DNA of 64,000 nucleotides from Clavibacter michiganensis (GTDB taxonomy: Bacteria > Actinomycetota > Actinomycetes > Actinomycetales > Microbacteriaceae): positions 3,100,001 to 3,164,000 of the forward strand of contig NZ_JAFBBJ010000001.1 of the NCBI RefSeq assembly GCF_016907085.1. Reading direction: 5' to 3'. A program made the translations under genes and the position numbers. Shown in pieces: positions 16,708-26,094 of this stretch (the first letter of the stretch is position 1; each line of letters starts with the position of its first letter). The notes beneath the pieces were generated by a model, which saw only the letters and a program-made list of their open reading frames with translations, had not been told where the DNA came from and did no database searches.

Positions 16708-18084
16708 ATGAACCACCTCCGCCCGACCACGGTCGTCATCTCCACGATCGCCGTGGGGGTGATCGCGGTGTCCAGCGGCGTCGCCGCCCAGACCGCGTTC
16801 GCCGCGACCGACTACCCCTCGTGGGCCGACGTCCAGGCGGCGAAGGCGAACCAGGCCGACACCCAGGCGGCCATCGACCGCGTGACCGAGCTGGTCACGG
16901 GGCTGCAGGTGTCCGCCGACCAGTCGAACAAGGCCGCGCTGATCGCCGGCGAGAAGTACGCCGGGGCGCAGGCCGCGCGCGACGCGAAGGCCGACGAGCT
17001 CGCGCGCCTGCAGAAGAAGGCCGACGAGGCGCAGGCCACGGCCCTCACCAGCCGGATGCGCGCGGGGCTCCTCGCGAGCCACCTCGCCCGGGCGGGCGGC
17101 CAGGACATCACCGCGAGCCTCTTCTCCTCCGACGGCGACGACGCGGAGGAGCTGCTGCGCTCGCTCGGCACCATGACGAAGCTCTCCGAGAGCACGCAGT
17201 CCGTGTACCAGCAGGCGCTCGCGGACCGCAACAGCGCCGCGTCGCTGAGCGACCAGGCGCAGGTCGCGAAGGACGAGCTCGCCCGGCTCGCGGACGAGGC
17301 CCAGAAGGCGCTCGACGACGCGAACTCCGCGGCCGCGACCGCGCAGGCCGCGGTCACCGAGCAGACGCGCAACAGCGACCAGCTCATCGCGCAGCTGGCG
17401 CTCCTCAAGGACTCCACCTCGGAGATCGAGGCGCAGTACATCCAGAGCATCACGCAGCCGCCCATCCCCGAGGCCGCGGCCGCACCTGCGGCGTCCTCCG
17501 GCGGCTCGGGCTCGGGCGGCGGATCCTCGTCCGGCGGCGGCGGTGGTCCGTCCTCCGGCGGCGGGTCGTCGTCCGGCGGGGGCGGATCCTCGTCCGGCGG
17601 CGGATCGAGCGCCCCCGCGCCCGCACCCCAGCAGCCCGCCCCGCAGCAGCCGTCGCGTCCGGCGCCCGCGCCGGCACCCGCGCCCGCGCCGGCTCCCGCC
17701 CCGTCGGGCAACGCGGCGCAGGTCGCGATCTCGTTCGCGAAGGCCCAGCTCGGCGAGTCCTACGTCCTCGGCGGCGCGGGCCCGAACGTGTGGGACTGCT
17801 CGGGCCTCGTGATGATGGCGTACCGCGCGGCGGGCATCGACGTCGGCAGCCACTCGGTGAGCTCGCAGTACAACACGATGCAGGCCCGGGGCCGCCTGGT
17901 GCCGTTCTCGCAGCGCCAGGCCGGCGACATCATCTTCTGGAACGACGGCAGCGGCTTCTACCACGACGCCATCTCGCTCGGCGGGAACACCATCATCGCG
18001 GCGCCGAAGCCCGGCGACGTGGTGAAGATCCAGGGCCTCTGGGGCGGCAGCGACATCATGCCGTACGTCGGCCGACCCGGCTGA
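16708..18084 (+). CDS. Secreted NlpC/P60 endopeptidase with coiled-coil N-terminus
   Basis: A 458-residue exported cell-wall hydrolase. The signal peptide ends near AQTAFA-A. A coiled coil (about 35-250) matches the preceding protein, for example SLGTMTKL and RNSAASLSDQAQVA against SLGTMSKV and RNAAKSLSDQAQVA. A Gly/Ser-rich then Pro/Ala-rich linker (about 255-335) leads to the NlpC/P60 domain with WDCSGLVMMAY (Cys364) and YHDAISLGG (His419). It should cut the D-Glu to third-residue bond of stem peptides. GAGGA at 16698-16702 favours ATG 16708 over ATG 16696. The M23 and NlpC genes probably form one operon ended by the 18099-18151 hairpin. Confidence 0.9.
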   Translation: MNHLRPTTVVISTIAVGVIAVSSGVAAQTAFAATDYPSWADVQAAKANQADTQAAIDRVTELVTGLQVSADQSNKAALIAGEKYAGAQAARDAKADELARLQKKADEAQATALTSRMRAGLLASHLARAGGQDITASLFSSDGDDAEELLRSLGTMTKLSESTQSVYQQALADRNSAASLSDQAQVAKDELARLADEAQKALDDANSAAATAQAAVTEQTRNSDQLIAQLALLKDSTSEIEAQYIQSITQPPIPEAAAAPAASSGGSGSGGGSSSGGGGGPSSGGGSSSGGGGSSSGGGSSAPAPAPQQPAPQQPSRPAPAPAPAPAPAPAPSGNAAQVAISFAKAQLGESYVLGGAGPNVWDCSGLVMMAYRAAGIDVGSHSVSSQYNTMQARGRLVPFSQRQAGDIIFWNDGSGFYHDAISLGGNTIIAAPKPGDVVKIQGLWGGSDIMPYVGRPG

Positions 18085-18098
18085 TCCCCGCCCGCCGC

Positions 18099-18151
18099 AC
18101 ACGACGACGCCCGCCTCACCGCATCAGCTGCGGGGGCGGGCGTCGTCGTGT
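18099..18151. terminator. 17-bp perfect stem, bidirectional terminator
   Basis: ACACGACGACGCCCGCC (18099-18115) pairs exactly with 18135-18151 around a 19-base loop. It lies between the convergent NlpC/P60 and pyrophosphatase genes. There is no U-run on either side, as is common for high-GC actinobacterial terminators. Confidence 0.75.
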
Positions 18152-18181
18152 CCGGCGCGCGGACTCAGGCGGTGACGCGGA

Positions 18182-18703
18182 TCAGGCGTCCTCCTCCGGC
18201 TCGCCGCCGTGGCCGTCGCCCTCGGCCTGGAGCTTCTCGAAGCCGGCCTGCACGATGCGCTCGGCCTCGGCCGCGTCGCCCCAGCCCTCCGTCTTGACCC
18301 ACTTGCCGGGCTCGAGGTCCTTGTAGTGCTCGAAGAAGTGCTCGATCTCGTTGCGCGTCTGCTGCGGCACGTCGTCGATGTCCTGGATGTGGGCCCAGCG
18401 CGGGTCCTTCGCGGGGACGCCGATGACCTTGGAGTCGATGCCGGCCTCGTCGCTCATGTTGAACACGCCCACGGGGCGGATGGAGACGCCCACGCCGGGG
18501 AAGACGGGGTATTCGAGGAGCACGAGCACGTCGACGGGGTCGCCGTCGAGGCCGAGCGTGTTCTCGAAGTAGCCGTAGTCGGTGGGGTAGACGAACGACG
18601 TGAAGAGCACCCGGTCGAGGTACACGCGACCCGTCTCGTGGTCGACCTCGTACTTGTTGCGGGACCCCTTGGGGATTTCGACGACGACGTCGTAGCTGGC
18701 CAT
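18182..18703 (-). CDS. ppa: Inorganic pyrophosphatase, soluble family I
   Basis: A 173-residue enzyme hydrolysing pyrophosphate to phosphate, driving biosynthetic reactions forward. The sequence has [36 protein letters not shown] with the metal-binding Asp cluster, and [17 protein letters not shown], all family I landmarks. The acidic C-terminal tail is normal for actinobacterial forms. ATG 18703 follows GAGGAG by seven bases. It is divergent from tilS across a 54-bp gap. Confidence 0.95.
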   Translation of the reverse strand: MASYDVVVEIPKGSRNKYEVDHETGRVYLDRVLFTSFVYPTDYGYFENTLGLDGDPVDVLVLLEYPVFPGVGVSIRPVGVFNMSDEAGIDSKVIGVPAKDPRWAHIQDIDDVPQQTRNEIEHFFEHYKDLEPGKWVKTEGWGDAAEAERIVQAGFEKLQAEGDGHGGEPEEDA

Positions 18704-18757
18704 GCGCGTGCTCCTCGTGGTTCTGACGTGGGCGGATTGCTGCCATAACGTTAGTGG

Positions 18758-19774
18758 ATGCCCTCCGAGCGCCCCCGTCTCACCCCCGCCGTCGCGGACC
18801 TCCGACGGGCGGTCCGCGAGGCGCTCGCCGGAGCCCCGGCCGGGCCCGTCCTCGTGGCGCTCTCCGGCGGCGCCGACTCGCTCGCGCTCGCCGCGGCGGC
18901 CGCGTTCGAGGGGCCGCGCGCGGGCGTCGCCGTGGGCGCCGTCGTCGTCGACCACGGGCTGCAGGACGGCTCCGCGGGCGTCGCCGCCCGGGCCGCCGAC
19001 GCCGCGCGCGCGCTCGGCCTCACGCCCGTCGTCGTGACGCGCGTGCAGGTGGATCCGGGCACCGCCGGCCCCGAGGCCGCCGCCCGCGCGGCCCGGTACG
19101 CCGCGTTCGACACGGCGCTCCGGGAGACCGGATCCCGCGCGCTGCTCCTCGCCCACACCCTCGACGACCAGGCCGAGACCGTGCTGCTCGGGCTGGCGCG
19201 CGGATCCGGGGCGACGAGCCTGCACGGCATGGCCCGCTCCGCGCCGGCCCGCGACGCCGACGCCGTCTACCTGCGGCCGTTGCTCGGGATCCGCGCGGCC
19301 GCCACCCGCGCCGCGTGCGCTGATCAGGGCCTCGACCCGTGGCAGGACCCGCACAACGCCGATCCCGCCTACGCCCGCGTGCGCGTCCGCCACGACGTCC
19401 TGCCCGTGCTCGAGCGCGAGCTCGGCCCCGGCATCGCCGAGGCCCTCTCCCGCACGGCCGACCAGCTGCGCGAGGACGACGACGCGCTCGAGCACTTCGC
19501 CGCCGAGATGGTCGAGGAGATCGCCGACCACGCCGAGGCGGGCATCTCCCTCGAGGTGGCCTCGCTCCTCGCCGCGCCGCCCGCGCTGCGGCACCGGCTG
19601 ATCCGCCTCGCCGCCCGCGAGGAGTTCGCCGCGCACCTCTCGCGGACGCACGTCCTGGAGGTCGCGCGGCTCGTGACCGACTGGCACGGGCAGGGGCCCG
19701 TCGACCTGCCGGGCGTTAGGGTCGTACGCAAGGACGAGCTCATCGTCCTCAGCGCCAGGACGACGGAAGAGTGA
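18758..19774 (+). CDS. tilS: tRNA(Ile)-lysidine synthase
   Basis: A 338-residue N-type PP-loop ATPase that converts the wobble C of tRNA-Ile(CAU) to lysidine. The PP-loop [20 protein letters not shown] starts near residue 30; [20 protein letters not shown] and [16 protein letters not shown] follow, with [20 protein letters not shown] as the TilS signature. The C-terminal part is short compared with E. coli TilS, as usual in actinobacteria. TTCTGA (18721) and CATAAC (18744) are a weak promoter candidate very close to the ATG. It heads tilS-hpt-ftsH, a common bacterial order. Confidence 0.93.
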   Translation: MPSERPRLTPAVADLRRAVREALAGAPAGPVLVALSGGADSLALAAAAAFEGPRAGVAVGAVVVDHGLQDGSAGVAARAADAARALGLTPVVVTRVQVDPGTAGPEAAARAARYAAFDTALRETGSRALLLAHTLDDQAETVLLGLARGSGATSLHGMARSAPARDADAVYLRPLLGIRAAATRAACADQGLDPWQDPHNADPAYARVRVRHDVLPVLERELGPGIAEALSRTADQLREDDDALEHFAAEMVEEIADHAEAGISLEVASLLAAPPALRHRLIRLAAREEFAAHLSRTHVLEVARLVTDWHGQGPVDLPGVRVVRKDELIVLSARTTEE

Positions 19775-19775
19775 C

Positions 19776-20327
19776 ATGAGATCCACCGACATCGCCGACG
19801 ACCTGACCGAGGTCCTCCACACCGAGGAGGAGATCCGCGGCCGCATCGCCGAGATGTGCCGCGAGATCGAGCGCGACAACCCGGGGGAGGAGCTGCTCCT
19901 CGTGGGCGTGCTCAAGGGCGCGGTCATGGTCATGGCCGACCTCGCGCGCGAGCTCGAGCTGCCGATCCACATGGACTGGATGGCGGTGAGCTCCTACGGC
20001 TCCGGCACCAAGTCGAGCGGCGTCGTCCGCATCCTCAAGGACCTCGACGCCGACCTCACCGGTCGGCGGGTGCTGATCGTCGAGGACATCATCGACTCCG
20101 GCCTCACGCTCTCCTGGCTGCTGGCGAACCTGCGCTCGCGCGGGGCCGCGAGCGTCGAGGTGTGCGCCCTGCTGCGCAAGCCCGAGGCCGCGAAGATCGC
20201 GGTCGACGTGAAGTACGTGGGCTTCGAGATCCCGGACGACTTCGTGGTCGGCTACGGCCTCGACTACGCCGAGCGGTACCGCAACCTCCGCGACGTGGCG
20301 GTCCTCGCGCCGCACGTCTACAGCTGA
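19776..20327 (+). CDS. hpt: Hypoxanthine phosphoribosyltransferase
   Basis: A 183-residue purine salvage enzyme that makes IMP or GMP from hypoxanthine or guanine and [24 protein letters not shown] is the substrate loop, [13 protein letters not shown] the flexible loop, and [19 protein letters not shown] the PRPP-binding motif. It starts one base after the tilS stop, so they are co-transcribed. A 157-bp gap separates it from ftsH. Confidence 0.95.
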   Translation: MRSTDIADDLTEVLHTEEEIRGRIAEMCREIERDNPGEELLLVGVLKGAVMVMADLARELELPIHMDWMAVSSYGSGTKSSGVVRILKDLDADLTGRRVLIVEDIIDSGLTLSWLLANLRSRGAASVEVCALLRKPEAAKIAVDVKYVGFEIPDDFVVGYGLDYAERYRNLRDVAVLAPHVYS

Positions 20328-20484
20328 GGCGTCCCGCTCCTCTTATCGGCCTCCATGCCGGCGCACGTTCGGCTGGCGGCGAACACCGCGGCCACGCTCA
20401 GACGGCCGCTTGTATCCTCGAGACATCTCGTCGCCGTACGGCGCGGCACGGGCAGAAAGGTGTCGGGCCCGCGCCCCTACGCTC

Positions 20485-22485
20485 ATGAACTTCAAGAAAC
20501 TCCTCCGCAGCCCGATCCTGATCGTCGTCCTCGCCATCGTCGTGGTGTCGGTGGGCTTCAGCCTCATCACGGGATCCGGCTACAAGACCATCACCACGCA
20601 GCACGGCCTCGAGCTGATCCAGGACGGCAAGGTCGCCTCCGCCAAGATCATCGACGGCGAGCAGCGGGTCGACCTCACGCTCGCGAGCGCCGACGGCGAC
20701 AACGGCACCATGGTGCAGTTCAACTACGTCGCGCAGCGCGGCGGCGAGATCGTCTCCGCCATCACGGCCGCGAACCCCGCCGAGGGCTTCGACGACCAGG
20801 TGCCGCAGCCGAGCTGGCTCCTGTCGGCGTTCAGCATCCTGCTGCCGCTGCTGCTCATCGGCTTCTTCATCTGGATCATGTTCTCCGGCATGCAGGGCGG
20901 CGGGAACCGCGTCATGCAGTTCGGCAAGTCGAAGGCGAAGCTCGCCTCCAAGGACTCCCCGAAGGTGACGTTCGCCGACGTCGCCGGGTCGGACGAGGCC
21001 ATCGAGGAGCTCGAGGAGATCAAGGACTTCCTCAAGGAGCCCGCCAAGTTCCAGGCCGTGGGCGCCCGCATCCCCAAGGGCGTGCTGCTGTACGGCCCTC
21101 CCGGCACCGGCAAGACGCTCCTCGCGCGCGCCGTCGCGGGCGAGGCGGGCGTGCCCTTCTACTCGATCTCCGGATCCGACTTCGTCGAGATGTTCGTGGG
21201 CGTCGGCGCGAGCCGCGTGCGCGACCTGTTCGAGCAGGCCAAGCAGAACGCGCCGGCCATCATCTTCGTCGACGAGATCGACGCGGTCGGCCGCCACCGC
21301 GGCGCCGGCGTCGGCGGCGGCAACGACGAGCGCGAGCAGACCCTCAACCAGCTCCTAGTGGAGATGGACGGCTTCGACGTCAAGACCAACGTCATCCTCA
21401 TCGCGGCCACCAACCGGCCCGACGTGCTCGACCCCGCGCTGCTGCGCCCCGGCCGCTTCGACCGCCAGATCGGCGTCGACGCGCCGGACCTCCAGGGCCG
21501 CAAGCAGATCCTCGAGGTGCACGGGCGTGGCAAGCCGCTCGCCGCGGGCGTCGACCTCGAGGTCCTCGCGCGGAAGACCCCGGGCTTCACGGGCGCCGAC
21601 CTCGCCAACGTCCTCAACGAGGCCGCGCTGCTCACGGCGCGCTCCAACGCCCAGCTCATCGACGACCGCGCGCTCGACGAGGCCGTTGACCGCGTCATGG
21701 CCGGCCCCCAGCGCCGCAGCCGCATCATGCGCGACCACGAGAAGCTCATCACCGCGTACCACGAGGGCGGCCACGCGCTCGCGGCGGCGGCGATGAACAA
21801 CACGGATCCCGTCACGAAGGTCACGATCCTGCCGCGCGGCCGCGCCCTCGGCTACACGATGGTGCTGCCGCTCGAGGACAAGTACTCCGTCACCCGCAAC
21901 GAGCTGCTCGACCAGCTGACGTACGCCATGGGCGGCCGCGTCGCCGAGGAGATCGTGTTCCACGACCCCACCACGGGCGCGTCGAACGACATCGAGAAGG
22001 CCACGTCGACCGCGCGTCGCATGGTCACCGAGTACGGCATGAGCGCCAAGGTCGGATCCGTGAAGCTCGGCTCCAGCTCGGGCGAGCCCTTCCTCGGGCG
22101 CGAGCTCGGCGGCGGACGCGACTACTCGGAGGACATGGCCCTCACGGTCGACGCCGAGGTGCGCGCGCTCCTCGACGGCGCGCACGACGAGGCGTGGCAG
22201 GTCATCAACGACAACCGCGACGTGCTCGATCGCCTGGCCACCGAGCTCCTCGAGAAGGAGACGCTCGACCACGACCAGCTCGCGGCGATCTTCGCGGACG
22301 TCAAGAAGCTCCCGCCGCGCCCGCAGTGGCTGTCGAGCGACAAGCGCCCGCTGTCCGACCTGCCCCCCGTCCCCATGCCGCAGAAGGCGCCCATCGACCA
22401 GGGCGTCGTCGACGGCGCGGTGGACTCGGAGCCGCCGGCCGGCAAGCCGAAGCGCTCGCCCTTCCCGCGTCCCGCGACGGCCTGA
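20485..22485 (+). CDS. ftsH: ATP-dependent membrane zinc metalloprotease FtsH
   Basis: A 666-residue membrane-anchored AAA+ protease for misfolded and regulatory proteins. One helix covers about residues 9-27, an extracytoplasmic domain follows, and a second helix lies at [20 protein letters not shown]. The AAA module has Walker A GPPGTGKT near 204 and Walker [12 protein letters not shown]; the zinc motif is H426EGGH430. The C-terminal Pro/Lys tail is disordered. The frame is open upstream to 20410, but [10 protein letters not shown] is the usual FtsH start. It is followed after four bases by folE, so folate genes probably depend partly on read-through from here. Confidence 0.96.
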   Translation: MNFKKLLRSPILIVVLAIVVVSVGFSLITGSGYKTITTQHGLELIQDGKVASAKIIDGEQRVDLTLASADGDNGTMVQFNYVAQRGGEIVSAITAANPAEGFDDQVPQPSWLLSAFSILLPLLLIGFFIWIMFSGMQGGGNRVMQFGKSKAKLASKDSPKVTFADVAGSDEAIEELEEIKDFLKEPAKFQAVGARIPKGVLLYGPPGTGKTLLARAVAGEAGVPFYSISGSDFVEMFVGVGASRVRDLFEQAKQNAPAIIFVDEIDAVGRHRGAGVGGGNDEREQTLNQLLVEMDGFDVKTNVILIAATNRPDVLDPALLRPGRFDRQIGVDAPDLQGRKQILEVHGRGKPLAAGVDLEVLARKTPGFTGADLANVLNEAALLTARSNAQLIDDRALDEAVDRVMAGPQRRSRIMRDHEKLITAYHEGGHALAAAAMNNTDPVTKVTILPRGRALGYTMVLPLEDKYSVTRNELLDQLTYAMGGRVAEEIVFHDPTTGASNDIEKATSTARRMVTEYGMSAKVGSVKLGSSSGEPFLGRELGGGRDYSEDMALTVDAEVRALLDGAHDEAWQVINDNRDVLDRLATELLEKETLDHDQLAAIFADVKKLPPRPQWLSSDKRPLSDLPPVPMPQKAPIDQGVVDGAVDSEPPAGKPKRSPFPRPATA

Positions 22486-22489
22486 GCCG

Positions 22490-23074
22490 GTGGGCGTCGA
22501 CCGGGCGCGCATCGAGGCGGCCGTGGCCGAGCTGATCCTCGCCATCGGCGAGGACCCGGGCCGGGAGGGACTCGCGACCACCCCCGCGCGGGTGGCCGAG
22601 GCCTACGGCGAGTTCTTCGCGGGCGTGGGCGCGGATCCGCTCCGCCACCTCCGCGAGACCTTCCCGCTCCCCGAGACGGACGCGGCGCCGCAGCCCGTGA
22701 TCGTGACGGGCATCGCGTTCCGGTCCATCTGCGAGCACCACCTGCTGCCGTTCACGGGCGTCGCGCACCTCGCCTACGTGCCGGGCGAGCGGATCGTCGG
22801 CCTCGGCCGGCTGCCGCGCGTGGTCGACGACCTCGCCTCCCGCCCCCAGATGCAGGAGCGTCTGGGCGAGCAGATCGCCGAGGCGCTCGAGCACGGTCTC
22901 GGGGCGCGCGGCGTCGCCGTGATCCTCGACGCGACGCACGGCTGCGTCACCGCGCGCGGCACCCGCCAGGCCGGCAGCACGACCATCACCATCGCGGCCC
23001 GTGGGTCGCTCGCCGAGCCGGCGGCGCGCGCCGAGGTGCTCGCGCTGCTGCCCGCATCGGGCGGGCGGGCGTGA
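22490..23074 (+). CDS. folE: GTP cyclohydrolase I
   Basis: A 194-residue enzyme making 7,8-dihydroneopterin triphosphate, the first folate step. REGLATTPARVAEAYGEFFA is the family opening. FRSICEHHLLPFTGVAHLAY gives zinc ligands Cys and His, GCVTARGTRQAG the last zinc Cys and catalytic region. GTG 22490 lies four bases after the ftsH stop. Its TGA overlaps the folP GTG. Confidence 0.95.
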   Translation: MGVDRARIEAAVAELILAIGEDPGREGLATTPARVAEAYGEFFAGVGADPLRHLRETFPLPETDAAPQPVIVTGIAFRSICEHHLLPFTGVAHLAYVPGERIVGLGRLPRVVDDLASRPQMQERLGEQIAEALEHGLGARGVAVILDATHGCVTARGTRQAGSTTITIAARGSLAEPAARAEVLALLPASGGRA

Positions 23075-23955
23075 CCGTGGCCTCCGCGCGCACGCTCGTG
23101 ATGGGGATCCTCAACGCGACCCCCGACTCCTTCAGCGACGGCGGCCGTCACCTCGCCCTCGACGACGCGCTCGCGCACGCGCGGCGGATGGTCGCCGCGG
23201 GCGCGGACCTCGTGGACGTGGGCGGCGAGTCCACCCGCCCGGGCGCGCTCCGCGTGGACGCCGACGAGGAGCTCCGGCGCGTGCTGCCCGTGGTCCGCGA
23301 GCTCGCCGCGGAGGGCATCGCCGTGAGCGTCGACACCATGCGCGCCGCGACCGCCGAGGCGTGCGTCGCGGCGGGGGCGCGCGTCGTCAACGACGTGTCA
23401 GGCGGCCTCGCGGATCCGCGCATGGCCGCCGTCGTCGCGGGCGCCGACGTCGACTACGTGGCGATGCACTGGCGCGGGCACAGCGACACCATGGCGGCGC
23501 GCGCGACGTACGCCGACACCGTGGGCGAGGTGCGCGACGAGCTGCGCGCGCGCGTCGCCGCCCTCGTCGCCGCCGGAGTGGATCCCGCCCGCATCGCCCT
23601 CGACCCCGGCCTCGGCTTCGCGAAGGAGGCCGCGCACGACTGGCAGCTCCTCGGATCCCTCGACGCGTTCACGGGCCTCGGCCACCGCGTGCTCGTGGGC
23701 GCCTCCCGCAAGCGCTTCCTCGGGCGGCTGCTGCCGGAGGAGGCTGCCGTCGAGGAGCGCGACGTGCCGACCGCGGTCGTCAGCGCCCTGTCCGCGCGCG
23801 CCGGGGCGTGGGCCGTCCGCGTGCACGACGTCGCGTCCACCCGCGCCGCGCTCGCGGTCGAGGAGGCGTGGTCGCGCGGGCGCGCCGAGGCCGTCGCGGC
23901 CGCGTCCGCCGGGCCGTCCGCCGGGCCGCCAGCCGCCGCCGGTCTGTCAGAGTAG
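23071..23955 (+). CDS. folP: Dihydropteroate synthase
   Basis: A 294-residue TIM-barrel enzyme joining p-aminobenzoate to dihydropterin pyrophosphate; the sulfonamide target. VMGILNATPDSFSDGGRH and VDVGGESTRPGA are the two signature loops, VSVDTMRA, VVNDVSGG and LDPGLGFAKEA further conserved strands, and VGASRKRFLG the phosphate-binding loop. It overlaps folE by four bases (GTGA). The last 25 residues are an Ala/Gly/Pro tail. Confidence 0.95.
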   Translation: MTVASARTLVMGILNATPDSFSDGGRHLALDDALAHARRMVAAGADLVDVGGESTRPGALRVDADEELRRVLPVVRELAAEGIAVSVDTMRAATAEACVAAGARVVNDVSGGLADPRMAAVVAGADVDYVAMHWRGHSDTMAARATYADTVGEVRDELRARVAALVAAGVDPARIALDPGLGFAKEAAHDWQLLGSLDAFTGLGHRVLVGASRKRFLGRLLPEEAAVEERDVPTAVVSALSARAGAWAVRVHDVASTRAALAVEEAWSRGRAEAVAAASAGPSAGPPAAAGLSE

Positions 23956-23959
23956 GAGC

Positions 23960-24670
23960 ATGAGCGCCGTGAGCCAGGACCGTGTCGTCGTCTCCCCGCA
24001 GGCGGTGCTCGTGCGCATCGCGATCGCCGCGCTCATCGCCTCCGTGATCCTCGGCGCCGGCCTGACCTTCCCGGCCGACCTCGCCGCCGGTGCCGGCGCG
24101 GCCGTCGTGGTCGCGAAGGTCGTGGCCGTCGTGCTCGGGCTCCTCGGATCCCTCGGCGCCGCCTACGCGTCCGTCGTGCTGCTGTCGCCCGTCCTCACCA
24201 CCGCGGGCGCCGCGCTGTGGCCGGCCGCCGTCGCGCTGCTCGGCACCGCGCTCGGGATCGTCGGCGCGCTGCCGTTCTCCTCCGCCGCGGTCGAGGGCGA
24301 CGCGTCGCACGCGGTCCTCGGGCTCGTCGCCGCGGTGCTGGCCGTCCTCGGGATCGCCGCGGCCGTCGGATGGGCCGTCGTCCAGCGTCGCGTCGCGCGC
24401 CTCGCGGCCACCGCCCGCCGCGTCACCGAGACCGGCCGCCGCACCTCCGCGATCGTCACCGCGGTGCAGCGCCTCGACGGATCCGGCGAGGCCGTCCGCG
24501 CGCGCCTCACGGTGGCCTTCACCGACGCCGACGGGCGCGACCACCACGTCACGCGCACCGTCACCACGGCCGACCGGCTGCTCCCGGCCGTCGGCGGCAA
24601 GCTCCCGCTCTGGTACGACCCGGCCGACCCGGGCGACCTCCCGTCCATCGTCGTGGGCCGCTCATGGTGA
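23960..24670 (+). CDS. Membrane protein with DUF3592-like C-terminal domain, within the fol cluster
   Basis: A 236-residue protein with four predicted helices in residues about 18-140 and a soluble C-terminal part. That part (RRVTETGRRTSAIVTAVQRL to LWYDPADPGDLPSIVVG) resembles DUF3592-type domains, where a strand pair is followed by a YDPxxP motif. No enzymatic role is known. It sits between folP and folBK with four bases on one side and a 7-bp overlap on the other, so it is part of the operon although no folate step needs it. Confidence 0.65.
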   Translation: MSAVSQDRVVVSPQAVLVRIAIAALIASVILGAGLTFPADLAAGAGAAVVVAKVVAVVLGLLGSLGAAYASVVLLSPVLTTAGAALWPAAVALLGTALGIVGALPFSSAAVEGDASHAVLGLVAAVLAVLGIAAAVGWAVVQRRVARLAATARRVTETGRRTSAIVTAVQRLDGSGEAVRARLTVAFTDADGRDHHVTRTVTTADRLLPAVGGKLPLWYDPADPGDLPSIVVGRSW

Positions 24671-25566
24671 CCGGGCTCCCGACCGACCGCATCCTCCTCA
24701 CCGGGCTGCGCGTGCACGCCCACCACGGCGTCTTCGCGGAGGAGCGCCGCGACGGCCAGCCGTTCGTGATCGACCTCGAGGTCGCGCTCGACCTCGCGCC
24801 CGCCGGCGGCACCGACGAGCTCGGCCGCACGCTGCACTACGGGGAGCTCGCCGAGGAGGTCGCCGCGGCGGTCGGGCGGGATCCCGTCGACCTCATCGAG
24901 ACGCTCGCCGAGCGCGTCGCGGGCGTCGTGCTCGCGCATCCCGTGGCCCGGTCGGTGCGCGTCACCGTGCACAAGCCGGACGCGCCCATCGCCGTCCCCT
25001 TCGACGACGTGGCCGTCGTGATCGAGCGCGCGTCCGCCCTGCCGGCGCCGGGCGCGACCGTGCGCGCGGTGGTGGCCGTGGGCTCCAACCTCGGCGACCG
25101 GCGCGCGACCATCGAGCGCGCGCTGGCCCGCATCGACGAGGTGCCCGGCCTCCGCGTCGTGCGCGCGTCCGACCTCGTGGAGTCCGTCGCCGTGACCGCC
25201 GACGGGGAGGATCCGACGAAGCCCGGCTACCTCAACGGCGTCGCGCTGGTGGACTCCGGGCTCGGGCCGCACGCCCTGCTGGACGCGCTGGCCGCGATCG
25301 AGCGCGACCTCGGCCGCGTGCGCGCCGAGCGTTGGGGCGACCGCACGATCGACCTCGACGTCGTCGCGTACGGCGACGCGCGGATCCACGACGACCGCCT
25401 CACGCTCCCGCACCCGCGCGCCGCCGAGCGCGCCTTCGTGCTGGGGCCGTGGCTGCAGGCGGATCCCGACGCGGTGCTGCCCGGGCACGGCCGCGTCGAC
25501 GCGCTGCTGGCCGCCCTCGAGCCCGTCGCCGGACCCGCCACCGACCCCGCGGAGGCGACCCGATGA
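24664..25566 (+). CDS. folBK: Bifunctional dihydroneopterin aldolase / HPPK
   Basis: One 300-residue chain with two folate enzymes. Residues 1-120 are FolB: LLTGLRVHAHHGVFAEERRD with the catalytic Glu, DLIETLAERV, and VTVHKPDAPI with the catalytic Lys. Residues about 127-300 are FolK: AVVAVGSNLGDRRATIERAL, then RWGDRTIDLDVVAYG with the metal-binding Asp pair, and LTLPHPRAAERAFVL. Fusion places aldolase and pyrophosphokinase in sequence. It overlaps the preceding membrane protein gene by seven bases and the next gene by four. The GTG at 24667 is an equally possible start. Confidence 0.93.
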   Translation: MVTGLPTDRILLTGLRVHAHHGVFAEERRDGQPFVIDLEVALDLAPAGGTDELGRTLHYGELAEEVAAAVGRDPVDLIETLAERVAGVVLAHPVARSVRVTVHKPDAPIAVPFDDVAVVIERASALPAPGATVRAVVAVGSNLGDRRATIERALARIDEVPGLRVVRASDLVESVAVTADGEDPTKPGYLNGVALVDSGLGPHALLDALAAIERDLGRVRAERWGDRTIDLDVVAYGDARIHDDRLTLPHPRAAERAFVLGPWLQADPDAVLPGHGRVDALLAALEPVAGPATDPAEATR

Positions 25567-26045
25567 CCCGCACGCGCTCCACCACCCTCATCGCCCTCCT
25601 CATCGCGGGCGCGGCCATCGGCTGGTTCGCCGAGAACGCGCTCGTCATGACCGGGCGGGCGCTCCTCATCCCGCCGCTCACGCTCGGCGCGACGCTCCTC
25701 ATCGTCGGCATCGTGCTGCTCGCGCTCGCCCGCCCCATCCGCCGCTCGACGCTCGGGCGCGCACCCGGTCGCGTCGACCCGTTCCGCGCGACGCGCGTCG
25801 TTCTGCTCGCGAAGGCGTCGGCGCTCGCGGGCGCGCTGCTCACGGGGATCACCGGGGGAGTGCTGGCCTTCGTGCTGGCCCGGCCGGTGCTGCCCGGCGC
25901 GTCCTCCGTCGGGCTGGCGGTGGCCGGTACGGTGGGAGCCGTCGTCCTCCTCGTCGCCGGGCTGGTCGCCGAGCACTGGTGCACGGTCCCGCCCGACGAC
26001 CGGGACGACTCGCGCCCCGGGGATCCGGCGCGCGAGCTCTCGTAG
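25563..26045 (+). CDS. DUF3180 membrane protein
   Basis: A 160-residue protein with four hydrophobic helices (about 8-26, 36-56, 80-105, 115-135). The pattern of IGWFAENALVMTGRALLIPP, then the loop RAPGRVDPFRATRVVLLAKA, matches the DUF3180 family regularly found after folK in actinobacteria. Function unknown. It starts inside the folBK stop (ATGA), so expression is coupled to folate genes. Confidence 0.8.
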   Translation: MTRTRSTTLIALLIAGAAIGWFAENALVMTGRALLIPPLTLGATLLIVGIVLLALARPIRRSTLGRAPGRVDPFRATRVVLLAKASALAGALLTGITGGVLAFVLARPVLPGASSVGLAVAGTVGAVVLLVAGLVAEHWCTVPPDDRDDSRPGDPARELS

Positions 26046-26094
26046 GACCCCGCAGCACCCCCGCTCGCAGGCCCACCGCACCCCGAGGAGCACC

